Shown piece by piece: positions 1 through 13,378 of a DNA stretch of 64,000 nucleotides; position 1 is the first letter of the stretch, and every line of letters starts with the position of its first letter. Under the pieces are notes generated by a model. That model searched no databases and was not told the DNA's origin. It saw only the letters and a program-made list of their open reading frames with translations. This stretch comes from Haematococcus lacustris (lineage: Eukaryota; Chlorophyta; Chlorophyceae; Chlamydomonadales; Haematococcaceae). A program made the translations under genes and the position numbers. The DNA is taken from positions 6,201,431 to 6,265,430 of the forward strand of contig JASKMD010000004.1 in assembly GCA_030144725.1 (NCBI GenBank). The letters run 5' to 3'.

Positions 1-178
1 GCAGGGACGGACGCAGGGATGAGCGCAGGGACGAGTGCAGGGATTGCGGGCGCAGGGACGAGTGAAGGGATGACGGGCGCAGGGACGACGGGCGCAGGGA
101 CGGGCGCAGGGACGAGTGCAGGGTCGAGTGCAGGGACGAGTGCAGGGACGAGTGCAGGGACGAATGCAGGGATGAGCA
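1..178. repeat. 12-bp minisatellite, GCAGGGACGAGT type
   Basis: Tandem 12-bp units close to GCAGGGACGAGT with drift at the last bases, cut off by the window start. The reverse complement of the same unit forms the array at 2385-2790. The unit resembles the CGCAGGGA-containing sub-terminal 12-mers of the inverted-repeat elements at 1325-1563 and 11257-11601, so it may derive from transposon ends. Open frames through it are artefacts of the 12-bp period. Confidence 0.85.
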
Positions 179-304
179 TCATCTTTAAGGAGAGCGCCCT
201 CAACCAAGATGGAACGCTGCAGGTGGTGCCGGGAGAGACGGAAGGCACGACAGTGAGTTTATACGCTTCAGATGCTAGAGGTTTAATCCTGTTAGGGGTA
301 GGTT

Positions 305-655
305 GTGATAGGGACTCTGGCCCTAACCCTAGACCTAGCCCTAGCCCTAGCCTTAGCCCTATCCCTAGCCCTAACCCTAACCCAACCCCATCCACACGTC
401 ATGTCCAGCCCTAGCCCTAGCCCTAGCCCTAGCCCTAGCCCTAGCCCTAGCCCTAGCCCTAGCCCTAGCCCTGGCCCTAGCCCTAGCCCTAGCCCTAGCC
501 CTAGCCCTAGACCTGGCCCTAGCCCTAGCCCTAGCCCTAGCCCTAGCCCTAGCCCTAGCCCTAGCCCTAACCCTAACCCAACCCCATCCACACGTCATGT
601 CCAGCCCTAGCCCTAGCCCTAACCCTAACCCTAACCCAACCCCATCCACACGTCC
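305..655. repeat. CCCTAG/CCCTAA telomere-variant hexamer array
   Basis: Mostly CCCTAG hexamers with short runs of CCCTAA, broken three times (about 370, 570 and 620) by the same roughly 35-bp interrupter containing CCATCCACACGT. It is C-rich on the plus strand, the opposite orientation to the TTAGGG tracts further right. It looks like a degenerate interstitial telomeric array amplified as a higher-order repeat. Confidence 0.8.
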
Positions 656-658
656 CTA

Positions 659-778
659 GGGTTACAAAAAACAATATGTTTTATTTTCTGCAAAACACCT
701 TCTATCAAAATTTCTTTCCGATCGGACAAAGTTGGTCCAAAACGCAGGGAAGAACGCAGGGATTAATTTGTAGGAGTG
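659..778. mobile_element. right end of a CACTCC-type TIR element
   Basis: This 120-bp stretch matches the right half of the complete element at 1325-1563: a T/A-rich inner part, a CCGATCGGACAA block, two CGCAGGGA 12-mers and the terminus GTAGGAGTG. No matching left end is visible in the window, so it is a truncated copy or the right end of a larger element extending left through the minisatellite. Confidence 0.6.
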
Positions 779-806
779 TCAGCATGATGGCAGCCTGGCT
801 GACGAG

Positions 807-2274
807 GTGTCCATGGCAGGGATGCTGACCGAGGAGGCGGTGCAGACATTCCAGCAACTGCATGCCACCATCCAGGCACGCCACCTGGCTGCCAAGGTGT
901 GGGCTCAGGCCTGCTTGAAGCGCCTCCAGGCCAGGGCCAACCAACTGGTCACTTCCCCCCTCCGTGGTGGCACCATCCTGTGCAACGACCCGTACAAAAT
1001 GCTGGTAGACGGCAAACCCAAGGGGGCTACCGGCTTGGTGTCAGCTCAGGCACTGCATGTGGATGTGCGGCCTATGTGGTCTGATGAGGAGGAGGCTAGA
1101 CAAGCAGCCCTGTGCCCACCCCAACCCCCCTTGACAGACGCACCCCAGCCAGAAGCCCCCTCCTCAGCGACATGCAGCAGCCCGGCAGCAGGTGCAGGTG
1201 CAGGTCCCAGCCAGCAGTCATCCCCCAAGCGGCAGCCATCCCCCAGGCGGCAGGAATCCCCAAACCGGCAGCAATCCCCCAGCCGGCAGCCTTCCCCTAA
1301 GCAGAAGCCGCCCCCCAGCCGTTGCACTCCTACAAAATAATCCCTGCGTTCTTCCCTGCGCTTTTGACCAACCTTGTCCGATCGGACTGAAATTTTGATA
1401 GATGGTGTTTTGCAGAAAAAAAACATGTTGTTTTTTGTAGATTATTTCTCAAAAAACAGGATGTTTTATTTTCTGCAAAATACCATCTATCAAATTTTCA
1501 GTCCGATCGGACAAGGTTGGTCAAAAGCGCTGGGAAGAACGCAGGGATTAATTTGTAGGAGTGTGGCGTTTCATTCCAGGGCGTGATGGCATGGTGCTCA
1601 TCATGGCCATGCAGCGGGTCAGCATCCTCCTCATCCCCCGCAGCCACAAATGGGTCCAGGTGGTGGAGCATTTCTGGAACGGTCCGGGCAAAAGCCCTGA
1701 GTGCCAGGCTGCTCTTGAGGAGTACCTGCAGCAGAAGATGACAGCCCAGGAGGTGGTGCGTGTGACCTTGGAGCCAGGTTAGGTGCTGGGGATGCGCGGG
1801 TACACCATCCATGCTGGTGATGAGGGCAGGGAGGGGACAGGTTCAGTGCGGGTGCACTTCTATGCCTCCACTGGCTTTGTGTCGGACACCACCTGCTACG
1901 TTGCTGAGTTTGGCCACCATTTTGACAGCCTGTGCCAGCCCACCACCGAGCCCAAGCCCGGCAGCACCCCCAAGGTGCCGGCCTGGCAGGGGGAAGCAGG
2001 AGGTGGCACGTACGTGCCTAAGATCCCATACAAGCCCCCAGCTCAGAAAGAAGAGGACGCCATGTGGAAGCCAAATTGGCTTGAAGACCCAGCCTTCTCA
2101 GAGACAGGTCTGAAGCAGTTGGAGCAGCAGTGGTATGAGACAGCAGGAGTAAGCTGGCCACCAGCAGAGCCAGAAGAGGAGGAGGGTGAACCTGAAAAAG
2201 GTGACAAGGGCAAGCGAAAATCGAGCCGTGGCGGTGGCAGGGGTTGGAGGGGAAAGAGAGGTAGAAAGGGATGA
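807..2274 (+). pseudogene. unrecognised coding region interrupted by a MITE and one stop
   Basis: Two open stretches, 807-1324 and 1566-2274, lie on either side of the TIR element at 1325-1563. Taking out the element plus a 2-bp duplication (241 bp) puts both stretches in one frame, which suggests a single original coding region of about 400 codons. One in-frame TAG remains at 1780-1782. The N-terminal part is helical-looking, the middle is a Ser-Pro-rich repeat linker (SPKRQ, SPRRQ, SPNRQ types), and the C-terminus is acidic and then strongly basic (Lys/Arg/Gly). I recognise no family. It could be a broken host gene or a transposon-carried ORF; whether the TAG is real or an intron hides it cannot be told here. 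Confidence 0.45.
1325..1563. mobile_element. MITE, 239 bp, CACTCCTAC termini
   Basis: Non-coding element with long imperfect terminal inverted repeats starting CACTCCTACA and ending TGTAGGAGTG. Each end carries two CCCTGCG-type 12-mers and a CCGATCGGAC block, and the centre is A/T-rich. TG flanks both sides (1323-1324 and 1564-1565), consistent with a 2-bp target duplication. CACT termini with a 2-3 bp duplication are typical of the CACTA/EnSpm superfamily, so I place it there tentatively. It encodes nothing. Confidence 0.75.
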
Positions 2275-2384
2275 CATGAGCTACGTGTGTGCCAGCATGT
2301 CCATGATTGACATGGTTTAAGTGGGTATGCAAGAGTGTATGGGAGTTTGCAAAGGTAACATGTGAAGAGCACACGTCATGTCTT

Positions 2385-2790
2385 TACCCCCTGCACTCGA
2401 CCCTGCACTCGTCCCTGCGCCCGTCCCTGCGCCCGTCGTCCCTGCGCCCGTCATCCCTGCACTCGTCCCTGCGCCCGCAATCCCTGCACTCGTCCCTGCG
2501 CTCATCCCTGCATTCGTCCCTGCGCCCGTCATCCCTGCACTCGTCCCTGCACTGATCCCTGCACTCGTCCCTGCGCTCGTCCCTGCGTCCGTCCCTGCGC
2601 CCGTCATCCCTGCACTCGTCCCTGCGCTCATCCCTGCACTCGTCCCTGCGCTCGTCCCTGCGCCCGTCCCTGCGCCCGTCATCCCTGCACTCGTCCCTGC
2701 ACTGATCCCTGCACTCGTCCCTGCGCTCGTCCCTGCGCCCGTCCCTGCGCCCGTCATCCCTGCACTCGTCCCTGCGCTCGTCCCTGCACT
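2385..2790. repeat. 12-bp minisatellite, inverted copy of the 1-178 unit
   Basis: About 34 units of a 12-mer close to TCCCTGCACTCG or TCCCTGCGCTCG, the reverse complement of the unit at 1-178. A few units have 1-3 extra bases (CATCCCTGC), which divides the array into larger repeating sets. It runs directly into TTAGGG repeats. Multiple frames are open only because the period is divisible by three. Confidence 0.85.
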
Positions 2791-2795
2791 CGGGT

Positions 2796-2846
2796 CAGGG
2801 TTAGGGTTAGGGTTAGGGGGTTAGGGTTAGGGTTAGGGTTAGGGTT
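2796..2846 (+). repeat. interstitial TTAGGG tract
   Basis: About eight TTAGGG units with one slightly expanded G run. It marks the left border of the first Y block. The G-rich strand is the plus strand, as in every later tract. Confidence 0.85.
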
Positions 2847-3610
2847 ACTAACATTGTGTTACGGGTCCTCGGAGGGGTCGCCTAAGGAACCTACCGGAAC
2901 ATAAAACTGAACGTACGGTCGGTCATTTCGTACGAGCGATAGTGCGTTCGATAGGCCGTGCGAAGGAGACGTCGGTCCGTTAGGTTTGACACCCGGGTGT
3001 CATTGGACTTTTGCGAGAAAACATCGAAAAAGGGGTCGCCTAAGGAATGTGTTTTTTGAGAGTTAGACCTCGCGAATAGGAGCGCTGGACCGAACGCTCC
3101 AAAATAGAGGGGCGATTTATCGGTTATCAAAAGTTGACCCTCGGCCCTAACCTCGACCCTAACCCTAACCTCACCCTAACCGGGGTTAATCTCCGCAACC
3201 GCTTGGTCATTTCGAGCAAGAGTAGGTGCGTTGGATGGGGCTTGCAAAGGACTTGGAGAGAGCGTGATTGACACGTCGGGTCTCATTCGACTTTTTTGAG
3301 CAAATCGCGAAAAACAGTTTTTTCTAAGGAACCGTGTAGTTTCACCGTGCGAACACGCGCGTTAGAACAAGCGCGACAACAAGAGGGGCCGTACTGAAAA
3401 TGAAAGTCTTAAACCAAGTGGTCGACATGTTAGGGTCTTGCGAGTATTCCGAGAAAACCGCGATATTTTTTTCACTAAGGAATCGTAGAGTTACACCGTG
3501 CCAATACGCTCGTTAGAACAAGCGCGACAACATGAGGGAGCGTATTGAAAATGAAAGTCAGATACCAAGTGGTCGACATGTTAGGGGAATGCGAGTCTTC
3601 CGAGAAAATC
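2847..3610. repeat. subtelomeric Y block, copy 1
   Basis: Starts with ACTAACATTGTGTTACGGG right after a TTAGGG tract and matches 6556-7330 and 11643-12400 closely. Inside is a degenerate internal duplication of roughly 150 bp (the two parts share CACCGTGC and GTCGACATGTT). It contains short CCCTAA runs but no convincing gene. This copy runs into a 12-bp minisatellite instead of the W block. Confidence 0.8.
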
Positions 3611-4777
3611 GCGAGTGCATTCACGAGTGCATTCACGAGTGCATTCACTACTGCATTCACGGGTGCAATCACGAGTGCAATCACGAGTGCATTCATGAGT
3701 GCATTCACGAGTGCAATCACGGGTGCAGTCACGAGTGCAGTCACGAGTGCAGTCACGAGTGCAGTCACGGGTGCAGTCACAAGTGCAGTCACGAGTGCAG
3801 TCACAAGTGCAGTCACGAGTGCAGTCACGAGTGCAGTCACGAGAGCAGTCACGAGTACAGTCACGAGTGCAGTCACGAGTGCAGTCACGAGTACAGTCAC
3901 GGGTGCAGTCACGAGTACAGTCACGAGTGCAGTCACGAGTGCAGTCACGAGAGCAGTCACGAGTGCAGTCACGAGTGCAGTCACGAGTGCAGTCACGAGT
4001 GCAGTCACGAGTGCAGTCACGAGTGCAGTCACGAGTGCAGTCACGAGTGCAGTCACGAGTGCAGTCACGAGTGCAGTCACGGGTGGAGTCACGGGTGCAG
4101 TCACGGGTGCAGTCACGAGTGCAGTCACGAGTGCAGTCACGAGTGCAGTCACGAGTGCAGTCACGAGTGCAGTCACGAGTGCAGTCACGAGTGCAGTCAC
4201 GAGTGCAGTCACGGGTGCAGTCACGAGTGCAGTCACGAGTGCAGTCACGAGTGAAGTCACAAGTGCAGTCAAGAGTGTAGTCAAGAGTGCAGTCACGGGT
4301 GCAAGCACGAGTGCAGTCACGAGTGCAGTCACGAGTGCAGTCACGAGTGCAGTCACGAGTGCAGTCACGAGTGCAGTCACGAGTGCAGTCACGAGTGCAG
4401 TCACGGGTGCAGTCACGAGTGCAGTCACGAGTGCAGTCACGAGTGAAGTCACAAGTGCAGTCAAGAGTGTAGTCAAGAGTGCAGTCACGGGTGCAAGCAC
4501 GAGTGCAGTCACGGGTGGCGTCACGGGTGCAGTCACGAGTGCAGTCACGAGTGCAGTCACGAGTGCAGTCACGAGTGCAGTCACGAGTGCAGTCACGAGT
4601 GCAGTCACGAGTGCAGTCACGAGTGCAGTCACGGGTGCAGTCACGAGTGCAGTCACGAGTGCAGTCACGAGTGAAGTCACAAGTGCTGTCAAGAGTGTAG
4701 TCAAGAGTGCAGTCACGGGTGCAAGCACGAGTGCAGTCACGGGTGGCGTCACGGGTGCAGTCACGAGTGCAGTCACG
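3611..4777. repeat. 12-bp minisatellite, GTGCAGTCACGA, about 97 units
   Basis: Nearly perfect 12-bp tandem array of GTGCAGTCACGA with early GTGCATTCACGA variants. A variant-rich block (AAGTCACAAG, GTAGTCAAGAG, GTGCAAGCACG) recurs near 4249, 4441 and 4669, spaced 192 and 228 bp, both multiples of 12. All frames on both strands stay open because of the 12-bp period; I do not regard any as coding. Confidence 0.9.
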
Positions 4778-4924
4778 CGAACCAACGATGGGCGCGGCAT
4801 GACGAACGGCCAAGCGGCCAAGCGGTCAAGCGGGCGGCGCGGTCAAGCGGACGAGAGGCGCAGAGGCATCATCCCAAACCCCTTTGAAAAAGATATAACA
4901 CTAAGGTGGGTTTAGTCACACACG

Positions 4925-4949
4925 GGTTAGGGTTAGGGTTAGGGTTAGG
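4925..4949 (+). repeat. short interstitial TTAGGG tract
   Basis: Four TTAGGG units after about 140 bp of unassigned sequence. The following 4950-5290 stretch is unique within the window; I see no gene or RNA in it apart from an isolated tRNA B-box-like motif near 5240. Confidence 0.8.
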
Positions 4950-5290
4950 TTATAAACCCTTCCCCACCCTGGTGCCCTCACAGTTTCTGCCATATCTTTT
5001 TACTGGCTGCATAGAATAATCTCAAACTTGGCTTGCATGGCTCCTGGCCACCATGCGCGCCTCGGGCAAGCCGAGATAAGAGTGAGGTCCCTCGCGCGTC
5101 ACACTTGTGCGCGTCTCTCAGTGTGTCTCCCTCCCTCTCATGGGATAGCCCCCTTGGGCTCACTTTACCCGCTGACCTCCGGGCCTCCCGCGATGCCATG
5201 ACACGTGGCAACGTCCAGCGAGCCGGAGCAGCGGGGTTCGACTCGCGCCAAGCGCAGAATAAATAAAAATGTCAGAGCCATCTCACTCAA

Positions 5291-6230
5291 GTGTGACTTT
5301 CGAAGCGCCCCGCGCCGGCCCAAGGGCCGTGACGTGTCCCGGGGATGCCGGCCGGTCACCCGAGGTCACGGCTCGCGCGCGGAGCCCGTCCCGTGCGCGC
5401 CACCCAGCCTGGCACACCCCACCCTCACAAGGGGGGTCACCCACGTAGGTGAACCCCCCCGCCCCCTGCTCAGCTCTGCTTGAAACTCGGTGCGTAGCTC
5501 CCTCTCACCTCCCCCATGGCACCGCACCAGGTGTGGCTCACCTCCCCACCCGCCCTGCCCGCCTTGCGCCACCCTCAGCCTGGCTCAGTGCCCACACCAA
5601 ACTTTGGCGGGGCGTAGAAAGCGCGTTTTTGAGTTTTGGGCCACGCGGAGCATACTGCTGGATGCGCCTTGCAAAATGCCGTCGATTGGTGCAGAAATCA
5701 GGCCAAACGGCCAAGTCTAGGGTATCCTAGCCCTGTTCAAAGTTTGGACCTATTGGCTGAGGTTAAGGGCACAAAAAGTGACGGGAGTGAGCTGTAACTT
5801 AGCAAGCTGCTAGGCTGGACCACAAGCTACACGGTGCAACTTGTTTGACAGCCATCCGCCAAGTGGTTGCAAAGTTATGGGGGAGAGAGCGGAGCAGGTC
5901 AGGTAGGGGTCACATGCCAGGGTCTCAAGCCAGACCCATGTCAAGGTTGCACCCCAAACGATTTTTTGCGGGGGATGGGGTCTAGAGGCTAAGGGTAGAT
6001 GGTGGGCAAAGTTTGGGCATAAGGGGTGGGGGTCGGTTAGGGGCCATTCCCTAACCATGGTTAGGGATTGAACCCAAACTCATGGTTAGTGTGTGAACCT
6101 AAACTAGTTGGGGTGCAACCCCTAACCATTTTTTGCGTGGGATGGGTTCTAGAGGATAAGGGCGGAGGGTTGGCGAAGTTTGGGCTTAGGGTGTGGGGTT
6201 TGGGTTAGGGGTTGTGCACTAACTCATGGT
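5291..6230. repeat. subtelomeric X block, copy 1
   Basis: A 940-bp block starting GTGTGACTTTCGAAGCG and ending AACTCATGGT just before TTAGGG repeats. It is almost identical to 10296-11234. It contains degenerate TTAGGG-like words at its right end. No open frame here has the look of a gene. Confidence 0.85.
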
Positions 6231-6555
6231 TAGGGTTAGGGTTAGGGTTAGGGTTAGGGTTAGGGTTAGGGTTAGGGTTAGGGTTAGGGTTAGGGTTAGG
6301 GTTAGGGTTAGGGTTAGGGTTAGGGTTAGGGTTAGGGTTAGGGTTAGGGTTAGGGTTAGGGTTAGGGTTAGGGTTAGGGTTAGGGTTAGGGTTAGGGTTA
6401 GGGTTAGGGTTAGGGTTAGGGTTAGGGTTAGGGTTAGGGTTAGGGTTAGGGTTAGGGTTAGGGTTAGGGTTAGGGTTAGGGTTAGGGTTAGGGTTAGGGT
6501 TAGGGTTAGGGTTAGGGTTAGGGTTAGGGTTAGGGTTAGGGTTAGGGTTAGGGTT
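6231..6555 (+). repeat. interstitial TTAGGG array, about 54 units
   Basis: Uninterrupted perfect TTAGGG repeats between an X block and a Y block. It is the longest interstitial tract; its G-strand orientation agrees with the terminal array. Confidence 0.95.
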
Positions 6556-7330
6556 ACTAACATTGTGTTACGGGTCCTCGGAGGGGTCGCCTAAGGAACT
6601 GGCGGGACATAGAACCTAACGTACGGTCGGTCATTTCGGACGAGCGATAGTGCGTTCGGTAGGCCGCACGGCTACGGCGTTAGAACTGAGGTTGAAAACG
6701 GGGTCGTCATTGGATTTTTGCGAGAAAACATCGAAAAAGGGGTCGCCTAAGGAATGTGTTTTTTGAGAGTTAGACCTTGCGAATAGGAGCGCTGGACCGA
6801 ACGCTCCAAAATAAAGGGGCGATTTATCGGTTATCAAAAGTTAACCCTCGACCCTAACCTCGACCCTAACCCTAACCTCACCCTAACCGGGGTTAATCTC
6901 CGCAACCGCTTGGTCATTTCGAGCAAGAGTAGGTGCGTTGGATGGGGCTTGCGAAGGACTTGGAGAGAGCGTGGTTGACACGTCGGGTCTCATTCGACTT
7001 TTTTGAGGAAATCGCGAAAAACAAGTTTCTCTAAGGAATCGTGAAGTTACACCGTGCGAACACGCGCGTTAGAACAAGCGCGACAACAAGAGGGGGCGTA
7101 CTAAAAATGAAAGTCAGAAACCAAGTGGTCGACATGTTGGGGTCTCGCGAGTCTTCCGAGAAAATCGCGATATATTTTTCACTAAGGAATCGTAGAGTTA
7201 CACCGTGCCAATACGCGCGTTGGAACAAGCGCGACAACATGATGGAGCGTATGAAAATGAAAATCAGAAGTGAAGGGGTCGACATGTCCGGGTCTAACTT
7301 GCACCTTCACTTGTACCTGTTGACTAATGT
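6556..7330. repeat. subtelomeric Y block, copy 2
   Basis: Second copy of the ACTAACATTGTG block, flanked by TTAGGG on the left and by the W block on the right. The minor differences from copy 3 are scattered substitutions. Confidence 0.8.
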
Positions 7331-7967
7331 GAGCCTTACATGAGTGCAAGGGCTTCGTGAAAGGACTACCTATTGTAGGCTTGACAAGTTGGGACTAGAA
7401 TTGGATTTCTTGCAAGCATGAAGTGACATGGGAAGAATTGGGTTGGACAATTGTTTGTTTAACAACGAGCCCAACTCGAGTTGGCGCACACAACTGTTAC
7501 GAGCGGGACGCTGGACAAAACTCCGGACTAAACATTTTGCCTCGTGCAGTCGTGCAACAGAGAGCGAACCTGTAAACCTCACGCCATGCTCATGAGAGGT
7601 GCGAGCCTCGCGTTGCATTTTAGTTGCTCGGAATGCCTAGTATCTGTCCTTGGAACGCACAATGCCTGCCTCGAATAGCACGCATAGGAAGGTTTACATA
7701 GGGCTCGCCCCAGCTGAAGGCTCTATCCCGCGCCGAAGACATAGTTGTAATGCGTTGCCCCTACACGCAGGAGTTCTGACCACGCGAGGCAAGCAGCTAA
7801 CGACGAAGCTCAAGGACAGCAGGAAGGCAGCTGGAGCTGAGCTAGGCGCGGAGTAGGCCAGCAGGGGTGAGTTGACGAGGTTGCCACGCATGGATGACGA
7901 TACTGAACTATGTTGTTGTGTGCTCGTGCCTGCAGGCCTCTAACCAAACATTCACAAAGGACATCAA
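7331..7967. repeat. subtelomeric W block, copy 1
   Basis: Partly homologous to 12401-13049: shared stretches around GTAGGCTTGA, TGGATTTCTTGCAAGCATGA, GAGGCAAGCAG and GGTTGCCACGCATGGATGACGA, with unmatched sequence between. This copy is the more diverged link between the Y block and the satellite. No gene was identified. Confidence 0.6.
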
Positions 7968-10222
<2,255 letters not shown>

Positions 10223-10295
10223 AAGAGCTCAGCAGTGAGAGATGGCCAGCAGCGGCATCAGCCAGGCTACGTACGCATGTTCATAGGCATCACAG

Positions 10296-11234
10296 GTGTG
10301 ACTTTCGAAGCGCCCCGCGCCGGCCCAAGGGCCGTGACGTGTCCCGGGGTGCCGGCCGGTCACCCGAGGTCACGGCTCGCGCGCGGAGCCCGTCCCGTGC
10401 GCGCCACCCAGCCTGGCACACCCCCACCCACACAAGGGGGGTCACCCACGTAGGTGAACCCCCCCGCCCCCTGCTCAGCTCAGCCTGAAACTCGGTGCGT
10501 AGCTCCCTCTCACCTCCCCCATGGCACCGCACCAGGTGTGGCTCACCTCCCCACCCGCCCTGCCCGCCTTGTGCCACCCTCAGCCTGGCTCAGTGCACAC
10601 GCCAAACTTTGGCGGGGCGTAGAAAGCGCGTTTTTGAGTTTTGGGCCACGCAGAGCATACCGCTGGATGCGCCTTGCAAAATGCCGTCGATTGGTGCGGA
10701 AATAGGCCAAACGGCCAAGTCTAGGGTATCCTAGCCCTGTTCAAAGTTTGGACCTATTGGCTGAGGTTAAGGGCACTAAAAGTGACGGGAGTGAGCTGTA
10801 ACTTAGCAAGCTGCTAGGCTGGACCACAGGCTACACGGTGCAACTTGTTTGACAGCCATCCGCCAAGTGGTTGCAAAGTTATGGGGGAGAGAGCGGAGCA
10901 GGTCAGGTAGGGGTCACATGCCAGGGTCTCAAGCCAGACCCATGTCAAGGTTGCACCCCAAACGATTTTTTGCGGGGGATGGGGTCTAGAGGCTAAGGGT
11001 AGATGGTGGGCAAAGTTTGGGCATAAGGGGTGGGGGTCGGTTAGGGGCCATTCCCTAACCATGGTTAGGGATTGAACCCAAACTCATGGTTAGTGTGTGA
11101 ACCTAAACTAGTTGGGGTGCAACCCCTAACCATTTTTTGCGTGGGATGGGTTCTAGAGGATAAGGGCGGAGGGTTGGCGAAGTTTGGGCTTAGGGTGTGG
11201 GGTTTGGGTTAGGGGTTGTGCACTAACTCATGGT
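10296..11234. repeat. subtelomeric X block, copy 2
   Basis: Near-identical copy of 5291-6230, starting at the same base motif. It follows the satellite after a 70-bp unique joint and ends in TTAGGG repeats. Confidence 0.85.
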
Positions 11235-11642
11235 TAGGGTTAGGGTTAGGGTTAGGCACTCCTACAATTTAGTCCCTGCGTTTGTCCCTGCGTTCTACCG
11301 ACCTTGTCCGATCGGGCTGAAATTTTGATAGATGGCAGTTTTCAGAAAATAAAACATATTTTTCAAGAAAAATATTTGGAAAAATCCAAAAGCTGCTGCG
11401 CTGTGGCCCGCAACCTATCCCTGCACTTATCCCTGCACCTACGCCCCAGGGCCACAGCGCAGCCGCCTTTGATTTTTTCAAAATATTTTTTCTAAAAAAA
11501 ATGTTTTGTTTTCTGCAAACTACCATCTATCAAAATTTCAGCCCGATCGGACAAGGTCGGTAGAACGCAGGGACAAACGCAGGGACTAAATTGTAGGAGT
11601 GGGGTTAGGGTTAGGGTTAGGGTTAGGGTTAGGGTTAGGGTT
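11235..11642 (+). repeat. TTAGGG tract split by a MITE
   Basis: TTAGGG units at 11235-11256 and 11602-11642 are the two halves of one tract, separated by the 345-bp element at 11257-11601. GG lies on both sides of the element. Confidence 0.85.
11257..11601. mobile_element. MITE, 345 bp, CACTCCTAC termini
   Basis: A fold-back element with perfect terminal inverted repeats of at least 75 bp (CACTCCTACAATTTAG at the left, the exact complement at the right). Each end has two 12-mers containing CCCTGCG and the block CCGATCGGGC. A second, inner inverted repeat (GCTGCGCTGTGGCCC and GGGCCACAGCGCAGC) makes almost the whole element palindromic. It belongs to the same family as 1325-1563. The flanks fit a 2-bp duplication (GG). 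Tentatively CACTA-like. Confidence 0.85.
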
Positions 11643-12400
11643 ACTAACATTGTGTTACGGGTCCTCGGAGGGGTCGCCTAAGGAACTGGCGGGACATAGA
11701 ACCTAACGTACGGTCGGTCATTTCGGACGAGCGATAGTGCGTTCGATAGGCCGCACGGGTGCGGCGTTAGAACTGAGGTTGAAAACCGGGGTGTCATTGG
11801 ACTTTTGCGAGAAAACCTCGAAAAAGGGGTCGCCTAAGGAATGTGTTTTTTGAGAGTTAGACCTCGCGAATAGGAGCGCTGGACCGAACGCTCCAAAATA
11901 GAGGGGCGATTTATCGGTTATCAAAAGTTGACCCTCGACCCTAACCTCGACCCTAACCCTAACCTCACCCTAACCGGGGTTAATCTCCGCAACCGCTTGG
12001 TCATTTTGAGCAAGAGCAGGTGCGTTGGATGGGGCTTGCGAAGGACTTGGAGAGAGCGTGGTTGACACGTCGGGTGTCATTCGACTTTTTTGAGGAAACC
12101 GCGAGAAACAAGTTTCTCTAAGGAATCGTGTAGTAACACCGTGCGAACACGCGCGTTAGAACAAGCGCGACAGCAAGAGGGGGCGTACTAAAAATGAAAG
12201 TCAGAAACCAAGTGGTCGACATGTTAGGGTCATGCGAGTCTTCCGAGAAAATCGCGATATATTATTCACTAAGGAATCGTAGAGTTACACCGTGCCAATA
12301 CGCGCGTTGGAACAAGCGCGACAACATGAGGGAGCGTATTGAAAATGAAAACCAGAACCATGAAGGAGTCGACATGTCCGGGTCCAACTTGCACCTGACT
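11643..12400. repeat. subtelomeric Y block, copy 3
   Basis: Third copy of the ACTAACATTGTG block, following a TTAGGG tract and leading into the second W block. Confidence 0.8.
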
Positions 12401-13049
12401 TGAACCGTTTGATTAAGTTAAAACTTACATGAATACAAGGGCTTTGCGGATGGACTACCTAATGTAGGCTTGAGAAGTTAGGACTAGAAGTGGATTTCTT
12501 GCAAGCATGAAATGACATGGGCATAATTGGGTTGGACAAACCAACACACTTGACGCGACACGCAACAGCCAAAATGCAGCTAGCCATGGCCACCCCATTA
12601 ACTGCAGCACTCGACGCGGGCAGCCCGCAGAATGGGACCAGCTTTTCCGCAAGGAGGGAGCTGGGCGATGGGGACGAAGGCAAAAGGCGCTTAAAGACGC
12701 AAAGAACGAGGTAAGTAGCGCAATAACTCGCTGTCTTAGGCTGCCTCGAATATTACGCATAGGAAAGTTCACAAAAGGCCAGCCCCAGCTAACGAGTCTA
12801 GCGCACGCCGGATATGTAATTGTGGTTCGTTGTTTCTTCACGCAGGAGTTTGACCACGCGAGGCAAGCAGGTAACGACGAAGCTCAAGGACAGCAGGAAG
12901 GCAGGCGTGGAGCTGAGCTAGGCGCGGAGTAGGCCAGCAGGGGTGAGTTGATTAGGTTGCCACGCATGGATGACGACAGGGCTGAAGTATGTTGTTGTGT
13001 GCTTGTGCCTGCAGGCCTCTAATCAAACACTGACAAAGGACATCAACAG
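12401..13049. repeat. subtelomeric W block, copy 2
   Basis: Counterpart of 7331-7967, sharing its start and end but diverged in the middle (12560-12830 has no clear match). No gene was identified. Confidence 0.6.
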
Positions 13050-13326
13050 CTGCAGCAAAGCAGCAGCAGCAGCAGGGCAGTTGCAGCAGGGCAGCAGCAA
13101 TAGCAGGGCAGCAACAGCAGCAGCAGCGCACCTGCCTGCCTGCCTGCCTGCCTGCCTGCTCGCCTGCTCGCCTGCCTGCCTGCTCGCCTGCCTGCCTGCT
13201 CGCCTGCTCGCCTGCCTGCCTGCCTGTCTGCGTGCCAACATGGCAGCAGCAGCAGTGCAGCAGCAGCAGTGCAGCAGCAACGCATCAGCAGCAGCAGCAG
13301 CGCACCAGCTGCAGCGCACCTGCTTG

Positions 13327-13378
<52 letters not shown>

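Noticed and set aside
3545..4915. 450-codon frames through the 12-bp array (VTSA, TRDC repeats)
   Set aside because: A 12-bp period keeps every frame open; there is no start context, domain or composition evidence for a protein.
5215..5260. tRNA or SINE near a GGGGTTCGACTC B-box-like motif
   Set aside because: No A-box at proper spacing and no cloverleaf can be formed.
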